Below are positions 17,727-25,078 of a DNA stretch of 50,837 nucleotides, piece after piece. A program made the position numbers and the translations under genes. Origin of the DNA: Acidobacteriota bacterium (lineage in GTDB: Bacteria > Acidobacteriota > Vicinamibacteria > Marinacidobacterales > Marinacidobacteraceae); NCBI GenBank assembly GCA_028877265.1, contig JAPPGX010000162.1, positions 1 to 50,837 of the forward strand. The letters are read 5' to 3'. Each line of letters begins with the position of its first letter. The first letter of the stretch is position 1. The notes beneath the pieces are model-generated. The model ran no database searches, was not told where the DNA came from, and saw only the letters and a program-made list of their open reading frames with translations.

Positions 17727-20087
17727 ATGGGCCGTTACGTAGGCACTTCGGTCAAGCGGGTGGAAGACCCCCGCTTCATTCAGGGCAAGGGACGCTACGT
17801 CGCCAACATCCAGTTTCCGGACATGGTCCACGTGGCGATCAAGCGCAGTCCCGAGGCGCACGCCCGGATCACCAGAATCGACACTTCGGCCGCGGCCGCC
17901 ATGGATGGCGTCGTGGCCGTCTTCACCGGCCAGGACTTCAAGGACGGCGGCTGCGGTTCGCTTCCCTGCGGCTGGCTGGTGCCCGACACCAAGGTTCCGG
18001 ACCGGCCCATCGTAGTGACCGACCGGGTCTGCCACGTCGGGGATTCGGTAGCGGTGGTCGCCGCCCGGACGCCCTACATCGCCGCCGACGCGGTCGAGGC
18101 GATCGAGGTGGACTACGAGCCGCTTCCGACCGTGGTGGATGCGCGCGGCGCCATGGACGAGGGTGCGCCGCTCGTCCACGCCGAGATCGAGGACAACGTC
18201 TCCTACCACTGGGCGCTCGGTGACCAGGAGGCCTGCGACAAGGCGTTCGCCGAGGCGGACGAGGTCGTGGAGATCGAACTCGTGAACCAGCGCCTCATCC
18301 CCACGGCGATGGAGCCGCGGGCCGCCGCCGCGCAGTGGGATGCCGCGGCCGGAGAGATGACCGTCTGGACCACCAGCCAGAACCCGCACCCGATCCGGCT
18401 GCTTCTTTCCGCGTTCACCCTCATGATTCCCGAGAGCAAGCTGCGGGTGATCTCTCCGGACGTCGGCGGGGGGTTCGGCAGCAAGATCTTCCACTACCCC
18501 GAAGAAGTCATCGTGCCGTGGGTGGCTCGCGAGGTCGGGCGTCCGGCCCGCTGGGTTGCGACCCGGACAGAGAGCCAGATGACCGATTCCCAGGGGCGCG
18601 ACCACGTCACCGTCGCGAAGCTCGCCATGACGAGCGACGGCACCTTCACCGGGCTCGACGTGGAGACCTGGGCGAACCAGGGGGCCTACCTCTCGACGTT
18701 CGCTCCGCTCATTCCGACCGCGCTCTACATCACGCTGCTCTCCGGGAACTACAAGATGCCCGGAGTGTTCGGGAAGGTGCACGGCACGCTCACCAACACG
18801 GTGCCGGTGGATGCCTACCGGGGCGCGGGCAGGCCGGAGGCGGCCTATCTCGTCGAGCGTCTGGTGGACCTGGCCGCGGCCCGCCTGGGCCGGGATCCGC
18901 TCGAGCTGCGCCGCCAGAACGCGATTCCGAAGGAAGACTTCCCCTACCAGACTCCCGTCGCGTTCCTGTATGACAGCGGCGACTACGACCGGCTGATGGC
19001 GACCGCCGCCGATCGCGCCGACTACGCTGGGATGCGCGAGTCGCAGGCCGCGGCGCGCGCCGCTGGCAAGCTGCGGGGCGTCGGCGTCGTCTGTTGCATC
19101 GAGGCCAGTGGCCCCGCACCCTCGGCGGTCGCGGGATCGCTCGGGTCCGCGGTGGGCTTTTGGGAGAGCGGAGAGATTCGCGTCCATCCGACCGGGCAGG
19201 TGAGCGTCTTTACCGGATCCCACTCGCACGGCCAGGGGCACGAGACCACTCTCGCCCAGGTGGCCGCCGATGAGCTCGGCGTGCCGATCGAAAGCGTGGA
19301 GGTCGTTCACGGCGACACGGGACGCATCAACTTCGGCATGGGCACCTACGGGAGCCGGAGCGCCTGCGTCGGCGGTTCCGCACTTGTGCGAAGCGCTGAG
19401 AAGGTGCGCGCCAAGGTGCTCAAGCTCGGGGCCCATCTGCTCGAGGCGGCCGAAGAGGACGTCGTGTACGACCAGGAGGCCGGCCGGGTCCACGTCAAGG
19501 GCTCTCCGGACCGGGGGAAGGACTTCGGCGAACTGGCGTTCGCGGCGTACACGGCGCACAACATGCCGGAAGGCATGGAACCCGGACTCAACTTCGTGAG
19601 CTTCTACGACCCGGCGAACTTCACTTTCCCGGCGAGTTCACACATCTGCGAGGTCGAGATCTGCTCCGACAGTTGGGAAGTGCGGGTCCTGCGCTACGTG
19701 GCGGTGGACGACGTGGGCAAGGTGATCAACCCGATGATCGTGGAGGGCCAGATCCAGGGCGGCGTCGTCCAGGGCGTGGGGCAGGCGCTGACCGAAATCG
19801 GCGCCTATTCGGACGATGGGCAGCTCCTCTCGGGGACCCTGCTCGAATACGCGGTGCCGCGGGCCGATCTCCTTCCGGGGATCGAAGTGGACCGCATCGA
19901 GACGCCGTCGCCCCACAACCCGCTGGGGGTCAAGGGCGCCGGCGAGATGGGCACCATCGCGGCCACCCCGGCGGTGGCGAACGCGGTGCTGGACGCGCTC
20001 GCTCCCCTGGGAGTCACCCACATTGAGCTTCCGCTCACTCCGGAGAGGATCTGGCGGGCCGTGCAGGCGGCCGGCAACGGCGCCTGA
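17727..20087 (+). CDS. Form II CO dehydrogenase-like large molybdopterin subunit
   Basis: Catalytic subunit of a xanthine-oxidase-family hydroxylase, 786 residues. The loop that is AYRCSFR in form I enzymes reads AYRGAGR here (residues 363-369), the signature of form II CoxL. The copper-binding cysteine is therefore absent, and CO need not be the substrate; form II enzymes remain poorly defined and may oxidise aldehydes or aromatic and other small molecules. Pterin and active-site motifs are present, including VGGGFGSK and the C-terminal GVKGAGEMG with the catalytic Glu. The start has AGGAGGAG upstream. It follows coxS by 43 bases and precedes the FAD subunit by 27. Confidence 0.92.
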   Translation: MGRYVGTSVKRVEDPRFIQGKGRYVANIQFPDMVHVAIKRSPEAHARITRIDTSAAAAMDGVVAVFTGQDFKDGGCGSLPCGWLVPDTKVPDRPIVVTDRVCHVGDSVAVVAARTPYIAADAVEAIEVDYEPLPTVVDARGAMDEGAPLVHAEIEDNVSYHWALGDQEACDKAFAEADEVVEIELVNQRLIPTAMEPRAAAAQWDAAAGEMTVWTTSQNPHPIRLLLSAFTLMIPESKLRVISPDVGGGFGSKIFHYPEEVIVPWVAREVGRPARWVATRTESQMTDSQGRDHVTVAKLAMTSDGTFTGLDVETWANQGAYLSTFAPLIPTALYITLLSGNYKMPGVFGKVHGTLTNTVPVDAYRGAGRPEAAYLVERLVDLAAARLGRDPLELRRQNAIPKEDFPYQTPVAFLYDSGDYDRLMATAADRADYAGMRESQAAARAAGKLRGVGVVCCIEASGPAPSAVAGSLGSAVGFWESGEIRVHPTGQVSVFTGSHSHGQGHETTLAQVAADELGVPIESVEVVHGDTGRINFGMGTYGSRSACVGGSALVRSAEKVRAKVLKLGAHLLEAAEEDVVYDQEAGRVHVKGSPDRGKDFGELAFAAYTAHNMPEGMEPGLNFVSFYDPANFTFPASSHICEVEICSDSWEVRVLRYVAVDDVGKVINPMIVEGQIQGGVVQGVGQALTEIGAYSDDGQLLSGTLLEYAVPRADLLPGIEVDRIETPSPHNPLGVKGAGEMGTIAATPAVANAVLDALAPLGVTHIELPLTPERIWRAVQAAGNGA

Positions 20088-20114
20088 CAGGCGAACCGCG
20101 AACAGGAGACTTCG

Positions 20115-20969
20115 ATGTATCCGAACCAATTCGACTACCACCGCGCCGCTTCGGTCGCCGAGGCGGTGGAGCTTCTCTCCTCGCTTCCGGACGCGAAGCT
20201 GGTTGCGGGCGGGCACAGCCTGATTCCGGCCATGAAGCTGCGCGCCGCGCAGCCGGCCGCCCTCGTGGACATCGGGCGGATCCCGGGGCTGTCCGACATT
20301 TCGGCGGACGGCGACAGCCTGGTCATCGGTGCGCTCGTCACCCACGCCTCGGTGGCCGATTCGACGGCGGTTCAGGGGGGATGTCCGATGCTCGCCGAGA
20401 CCGCGGCCGCGATCGGAGACATCCAGGTGCGGAACCGGGGAACGGTCGGGGGCAGTCTGGCGCACGCCGATCCAGGGGCCGACTACCCCGCCGCGATGCT
20501 GGCGCTCGGCGCCGAGATCACCGCGGTGGGGGCGGGCGGAGAACGGACGATCGCCGCCTCCGACTTCTTTGTGGACATCCTGACCACCGCGCTCGCCGAC
20601 AACGAGGTCATCACCTCGGTACGGGTTCCCTGCGCGGCGGGCGGCGCCTACCTGAAGCACCGCCACCCGGCCTCCAGCTACGCGGTGGTCGGGGTGGCTG
20701 CCTGTGTCGGTTTGGACGGCGGCAACGTCGCGAGCTGCTCGATCGGCATCAACGGGGTGACCGGCAAGGCGGTGCTGGCGGACGCGGCCGCGGCGGCGCT
20801 CTGCGGCGGCCCGGCCAGCCCGGACCGGATCGCGGCCGCCGCGGCGTGCGTCGGTGAGGCCTTCGACGAGCCGCTCGGCGATCTCTATGCCTCCGGAGAG
20901 TTCCGGGCCCACCTCGCCGGGGTGTACACGAAGCGCGCGCTGGCCGTCGCCGCGGAGCGCGCGTCCTAG
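20115..20969 (+). CDS. Form II CO dehydrogenase-like medium FAD subunit
   Basis: FAD-binding subunit that completes the second hydroxylase. The 284-residue protein has AGGHSLIPA near residue 34 and TVGGSLAHADPGADYP near residue 112, the flavin and pyrophosphate motifs of the CoxM family. CAGGAG precedes the ATG. The stop codon TAG is formed at the left end of an inserted inverted-repeat element: the TA of the target and the first G of the repeat. Without the insertion the same codon would read TAA, so the protein itself was not altered. It is last in the coxS-L-M operon and would originally have lain directly against coxD. Confidence 0.93.
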   Translation: MYPNQFDYHRAASVAEAVELLSSLPDAKLVAGGHSLIPAMKLRAAQPAALVDIGRIPGLSDISADGDSLVIGALVTHASVADSTAVQGGCPMLAETAAAIGDIQVRNRGTVGGSLAHADPGADYPAAMLALGAEITAVGAGGERTIAASDFFVDILTTALADNEVITSVRVPCAAGGAYLKHRHPASSYAVVGVAACVGLDGGNVASCSIGINGVTGKAVLADAAAAALCGGPASPDRIAAAAACVGEAFDEPLGDLYASGEFRAHLAGVYTKRALAVAAERAS

Positions 20970-21149
20970 CAGCCAGTGGTGGAACTCGCGCGGCATTCGA
21001 GCGGCGATGCATCCCGGCTGAACCGCGCCTCTTTGAGGCGCTCATCGTTACGTTTCGGTCGGAATACACCCGGTATTCCTCCCTCACGCGCCTTGTCAGC
21101 CGGGCGCCTCGCCGCTCTCGGTGCTCACGCCAGTTCCACCACAGGCTGC
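20969..21149. mobile_element. MITE-like element with TA duplication and long terminal inverted repeats
   Basis: A 181-bp non-coding element bounded by 18-base terminal inverted repeats. The left end is GCAGCCAGTGGTGGAACT and the complement of the right end is GCAGCCTGTGGTGGAACT, one mismatch in 18. Outside both ends is the dinucleotide TA (20967-20968 and 21150-21151), as left by Tc1/mariner or IS630-type transposition. Similarity between the arms continues inwards: both have GAGCGGCGA and CCCGGCTGA at corresponding positions. The centre has smaller hairpins such as GGAATAC/GTATTCC. It has no transposase gene, so it would need one in trans. It separates coxM from coxD. Confidence 0.8.
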
Positions 21150-22068
21150 TAAGCGATTGGCCGCGACGGGAACCGCGACTCTCTCCTCGGTCCCCGAACT
21201 TACCGGGGAGCTCGCGGGGCAGGGTTATATCGCCGACAGCTCGCTGGCCACGGCGCTTTTCCTCGCCCTTCGCCTTGAACGCCCCCTCTTCCTCGAGGGC
21301 GAGGCCGGCGTCGGGAAGACGGAACTCGCCAAGGTCACGGCGGCGGTCCTCGGAGCCCCGTTGATCCGGCTCCAGTGCTACGAGGGACTCGACATCGCCC
21401 AGGCGGCCTACGAGTGGAACTACACCCGGCAGATGCTGGCCATCCGGCTGGCGGAGAGCCGGGGGACCGCCATGGGGCAGCAGGACTTGTTCGGTGCGGA
21501 TTTCCTGCTGCGCCGGCCCCTGCTGCACGCCATCGAGACCTCTTCGACGGAAAGCCGTCCGGTGTTGCTCATCGACGAGGTGGACCGGAGCGACGAGGAG
21601 TTCGAGGCCTATCTGCTGGAAGTCCTCTCGGATTTTCAGATCACGATTCCCGAGATCGGCACGATTCAGGCGGAGGCGCCGCCGGTCGTAGTCCTGACAT
21701 CGAACCGGACCCGGGAAGTCCACGACGCGCTGAAGCGGCGCTGCCTCTACCACTGGATTCCCTATCCCAGTTACGAACGCGAGCTCGAGATCGTCCGCGA
21801 GCGGGTGCCGCAGGCGGCGGCGCAGCTCGCGGCCGAGGCCACCCGGTTCGCCCAGGAACTGCGCGAACTCGATCTTTTCAAGCGCCCGGGAGTGTCCGAA
21901 ACCCTGGACTGGACGATGGCGCTGGCCTCGCTGGGCAAGATCGCCCTCGACGAAGCCGCGGTGGACCGGACGCTGGGAGCGCTTCTCAAGTACCGGGACG
22001 ATCTCGAGATGGTCCGCGGAGAACGGGCGGGGGCCATCCTCACCCGGCTGGCCGCCGGAGTCTCTTGA
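21121..22068 (+). CDS. coxD: CoxD-like MoxR AAA+ ATPase
   Basis: MoxR-family AAA+ ATPase, homologue of CoxD, which in Oligotropha helps build the sulfurated copper-molybdenum centre of CO dehydrogenase. Walker A is GEAGVGKT (residues 60-67), Walker B is LLIDEVDR near residue 155, and sensor and arginine-finger regions follow in VVVLTSNRTREVHDALKRRC. The start is uncertain. The GTG at 21121 lies inside the right end of the MITE and has no ribosome site; a TTG at 21157 is the first candidate in native sequence. The insertion may have removed the original start or coupling with coxM. The stop overlaps the coxE start. It is the only MoxR gene seen and so may serve both hydroxylases. Confidence 0.87.
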   Translation: MLTPVPPQAAKRLAATGTATLSSVPELTGELAGQGYIADSSLATALFLALRLERPLFLEGEAGVGKTELAKVTAAVLGAPLIRLQCYEGLDIAQAAYEWNYTRQMLAIRLAESRGTAMGQQDLFGADFLLRRPLLHAIETSSTESRPVLLIDEVDRSDEEFEAYLLEVLSDFQITIPEIGTIQAEAPPVVVLTSNRTREVHDALKRRCLYHWIPYPSYERELEIVRERVPQAAAQLAAEATRFAQELRELDLFKRPGVSETLDWTMALASLGKIALDEAAVDRTLGALLKYRDDLEMVRGERAGAILTRLAAGVS

Positions 22069-23321
22069 CCGCCGCGGCCCGGGGTCCGCAACCGGAACGC
22101 GGGGCTGCGCTCCCGCCGCTGCTCCAGAACCTCACTCTCTTCGGGCGCCTGCTGCGGGGGATCGGGCTCCCGGTCTCCACCGCCCGGATGCTGGATCTGG
22201 CGCAGGCGCTCCCGCTCATCGAGGTTTTCCGGCGCGAGGAGTTCCATGCCGCCGCCCGCGCGCTGCTCATTCACCGGCGCGAAGATCTCGAACTCTTCGA
22301 TGCCGCGTTCGCGCTGTTCTGGGAAACGCCGCCCGAACGATGGACGCGGGCGCGGCTCCCCGGAATGATGCTCCGGAAGCAGCACTCCCCGGTCCGGCAG
22401 GCGACCTTCCGGCCGGTGGCCCCCGGAAGGGATTCCGGCTCGGACCAGCAGCCGCGCCATCCGTTCGCCCGGCGCACCTGGAGCGACCGCGAGTCCCTCG
22501 AGCAGCGGGACTTCTCCGACCTCGACGAGGATGAACTGCGGGAAGTGCGGGCGCTGATCCGGGACGCCGGCTGGCAGGCCGCCCGCCGCCGGGTGGTGCG
22601 TTTCCGGACCGGCGGTAACCGGAACCTGGACCTTCGCCGGACGCTGCGGCGGGGGCTCCGGTCGGGCGGCGAGTGGGTGCGCCTCGAACGCCGGCGTCGC
22701 CGGGAGAAACCGCGGCCGCTCATCGTGCTCGCCGACGTGAGCGGCTCCATGGAGCAGACCGCCCGCGTCCTGCTCCATTTCCTCTACGGGCTCTCGCACG
22801 GGTCGCAGGGGCGGGTGGAGGCGTTCGTCTTTGCCACCCGGCTCACCCGGATCACCCGCAAGCTCGCCGATCGGCGGGTGGACCGGGCGCTCCGGGAAGC
22901 GTCGGAGGCAGTGCGCGACTGGTCGGGTGGGACCCGCATCGGCGAGGCGCTCCACCGGTTCAACCTGGAGTGGGCGCGGCGTCTGCCCACCTCCGCCGCG
23001 GTGGTGCTCCTGGTGAGCGACGGCTGGGACCGCGGCGATCCGGCGCTGGTGGCCTCCGAAATGGAGCGCCTCCGCGGACTCGCCTGGCGGGTGGTGTGGC
23101 TGAATCCGCTGCTGTCCGACGAAGGCTACGAGCCGCTCACCCGGGGGATGGCCGCCGCGCTTCCCCATATCCACGACTTCCTGCCGGTGAACAACCTGGC
23201 GAGCGTGCGCTCGCTGGCGGACCACCTGGCGAAGCTGGATCCGGTGGGCCGTGCGGCCGCGCCGCGTCTCCACTCCTGGCGGCGGTCGCTGGCCGCGACC
23301 GCGCCGCCGGCCGCACGATAA
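22065..23321 (+). CDS. coxE: CoxE-like VWA-domain protein
   Basis: Partner of the MoxR ATPase, homologous to CoxE, needed in known systems for the final metal insertion step of CO dehydrogenase. I place the start at the TTG at 22065, which overlaps the coxD stop as TTGA; the reading frame is open much further upstream but only as an overlap of coxD. The 418-residue protein has an N-terminal helical region with ARMLDLAQALPLIEV, an Arg-rich middle, and a C-terminal VWA domain with the MIDAS Asp224-Val-Ser-Gly-Ser228. A VSDGWDRGD loop near residue 320 completes the metal site. It is followed 15 bases later by xdhC. Confidence 0.88.
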   Translation: MTAAARGPQPERGAALPPLLQNLTLFGRLLRGIGLPVSTARMLDLAQALPLIEVFRREEFHAAARALLIHRREDLELFDAAFALFWETPPERWTRARLPGMMLRKQHSPVRQATFRPVAPGRDSGSDQQPRHPFARRTWSDRESLEQRDFSDLDEDELREVRALIRDAGWQAARRRVVRFRTGGNRNLDLRRTLRRGLRSGGEWVRLERRRRREKPRPLIVLADVSGSMEQTARVLLHFLYGLSHGSQGRVEAFVFATRLTRITRKLADRRVDRALREASEAVRDWSGGTRIGEALHRFNLEWARRLPTSAAVVLLVSDGWDRGDPALVASEMERLRGLAWRVVWLNPLLSDEGYEPLTRGMAAALPHIHDFLPVNNLASVRSLADHLAKLDPVGRAAAPRLHSWRRSLAATAPPAAR

Positions 23322-23336
23322 TCACGACTCGACTGA

Positions 23337-24350
23337 ATGCGCGACATCGCTCCCGTTCTCGATTCCTGGCTCGAAGGAGACGGTCCGCTCGCGCTTTCCA
23401 CGGTGGTCCACACCTGGGGCTCGGGGCCTCGGCGGCCGGGCGCCCGGATGACGATCGACCGCCAGGGGCGGATCGCCGGCTCGGTCAGCGGGGGCTGCGT
23501 GGAATCCAGTGTGGTCGAGGCGGCGCGCGAGGTCATCGGGAGCGGCGAGCCCCGGCTGCTTCGCTTTGCGGTTTCCGACGAACTGGCGTGGGGAGTGGGT
23601 CTCGCCTGCGGCGGATCGCTCACGGTGTTCGTCGAACGGGCGGACCGGGAACTGCTGGGCCATGTCCGCGAGGGGATGCGGCGCCGCGACGCCGTGGGTC
23701 TGGCGGTCGTGACCTCCGGGCCGAACCTCGGCGAGAGCCTGGTCAAGGTCGCCGGGTTGCCGGGGATCGGGTCCCCGGCGCTCGCTGACGCCGCCGAGGC
23801 GGCTCTCGCAGCGGGCCAGCCGCAGGCGACCGACACCGAACACGGGTCCGTCTTCTGCGACGTCATCCTGCCTTCCGAATCGCTGGTCATTGTGGGTGGC
23901 GTCCACATCGCCCAGACCCTCTGCGGTCTCGCGGCCCGGGTCGGCTATCGGCCGGTAATCTGCGATCCGCGCCCGGTGTTCGCTTCCCCCGAGCGTTTTC
24001 CCGGTGTGGAGATCGTGAACGAGTGGCCCGAAGAGGGGTTCCGGCGGATCGGGCTCGATGCGAGCACCGCGGTCGCCACGCTGACGCACGATCCGAAGCT
24101 GGACGACCCGGCGCTCGCGCTGGCCCTCGAGAGCCCGGCCTTCTACGTTGGGGCGCTCGGCAGCCGCAAGACCCACGCGCGGCGTCTCGGCCGGCTGCAG
24201 GAGCGCGGCGTTTCCGAAGACGCACTCGCCCGGATCGCGGCCCCCATCGGGCTGCCGATCGGCGCCCGCACCCCCGACCAGATCGCGCTGGCGGTGATGG
24301 CGCAGGTGGTGGCCGCGAGAAACGGCGTGCGGGGCGAGTCGGCTGGATGA
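23337..24350 (+). CDS. xdhC: XdhC-family molybdenum cofactor maturation protein
   Basis: XdhC/CoxI-type protein that in known systems binds and protects the molybdenum cofactor and helps its sulfuration before insertion. The N-terminal domain has GSGPRRPGARM and the canonical GSVSGGCVESS near residue 50. The C-terminal Rossmann domain starts at LVIVGGVHIAQTL near residue 182, with the typical YVGALGSRKTHARR and GLPIGARTPDQIALAVMAQ in shorter pieces. At 337 residues it is of standard length, and has no YHS tail, unlike the paralogue at 3827. Its ATG follows coxE closely, and its stop overlaps the ABC transporter ATPase start (ATGA). Confidence 0.9.
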   Translation: MRDIAPVLDSWLEGDGPLALSTVVHTWGSGPRRPGARMTIDRQGRIAGSVSGGCVESSVVEAAREVIGSGEPRLLRFAVSDELAWGVGLACGGSLTVFVERADRELLGHVREGMRRRDAVGLAVVTSGPNLGESLVKVAGLPGIGSPALADAAEAALAAGQPQATDTEHGSVFCDVILPSESLVIVGGVHIAQTLCGLAARVGYRPVICDPRPVFASPERFPGVEIVNEWPEEGFRRIGLDASTAVATLTHDPKLDDPALALALESPAFYVGALGSRKTHARRLGRLQERGVSEDALARIAAPIGLPIGARTPDQIALAVMAQVVAARNGVRGESAG

Positions 24351-25078
24351 CGCCCGTCCTGGAGCTCAGCGAAGTCACCAGGCGCTATTCCCAGGCGGAC
24401 GGCTCGGAACTGACGGTCCTCGATTCGGTCAGCCTCGCGATCGAACCGGGCGAGACCGTTTCCGTCGCCGGCCGGTCCGGCAGCGGCAAGAGCACGCTCC
24501 TCCACGTCGCGGCGGGCATCGAGGTCCCCAGCGAGGGCGCCGTTCGGCTCGGAGGGCGGGACCTGGCCGGACTTCCGGACGCGGAGCGCAGCCGGCTCCG
24601 CGGCCGCAGTGTGGGACTGGTCTTCCAGTTCTTCCATCTCGTGCCCTACCTGACGGTTCGGGAGAACGTGTTGTTGCCGGCGCGCATCGCTCGCGTCCGG
24701 GAGGTGCGGGGCACAAAGGGGGATCCGAGGGAGGTGGACGCCGCCGCCGATCGCCTGCTGGCGGCGGTCGGACTGGAAGGGCGCGCCCGAGAGCCGGCGC
24801 GGCGGCTCTCAGGTGGCGAAATGCAGCGGACGGCCATTGCCCGGGCGCTTCTGCTCCGGCCCGCATTGCTGCTGGCCGACGAACCGACCGGCAACCTCGA
24901 TGCGCGCGGCGCCGGAGCGGTGGCGGACCTGCTCTTCCGCCTCGTCCGCGACCGGGGCGCCGGACTGCTGCTCGCCACCCACGATCCCGAGCTTGCCGCC
25001 CGGGCCGACACCCGGTTGCGGCTGCGCGGGGGGCGGCTCTTCGCCGATGAGCGGCCGCCCTCCTCGGGCGTACGGTGA
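24347..25078 (+). CDS. ABC transporter ATP-binding protein (LolD/MacB/AttE type)
   Basis: ATPase of 243 residues from the LolD/MacB/AttE class, which powers extraction or export machines rather than substrate channels. Walker A is GRSGSGKST (residues 42-50), the signature LSGGEMQR near residue 151, and Walker B LLLADEPTGNLD near residue 175, followed by the H-loop in LLATHD. The ATG at 24347 overlaps the xdhC stop, and the stop overlaps the permease start (GTGA), so translation is likely coupled through this operon. With the permease and a lipocalin-like protein it matches the AttEFGH arrangement. A longer upstream frame is only overlap with xdhC. Confidence 0.92.
   Translation: MTPVLELSEVTRRYSQADGSELTVLDSVSLAIEPGETVSVAGRSGSGKSTLLHVAAGIEVPSEGAVRLGGRDLAGLPDAERSRLRGRSVGLVFQFFHLVPYLTVRENVLLPARIARVREVRGTKGDPREVDAAADRLLAAVGLEGRAREPARRLSGGEMQRTAIARALLLRPALLLADEPTGNLDARGAGAVADLLFRLVRDRGAGLLLATHDPELAARADTRLRLRGGRLFADERPPSSGVR

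Noticed and set aside
20749..21753. Minus-strand open frame crossing the inverted-repeat element, considered as a transposase remnant
   Set aside because: Its parts are antisense to coxM and coxD and the part inside the element shows no DDE motif or transposase similarity that I can recognise.
21375..22064. Upstream extension of the coxE frame
   Set aside because: It overlaps the MoxR gene over 690 bases and is Arg-Gly-Pro rich; the TTGA overlap at 22065 is the natural coupled start.
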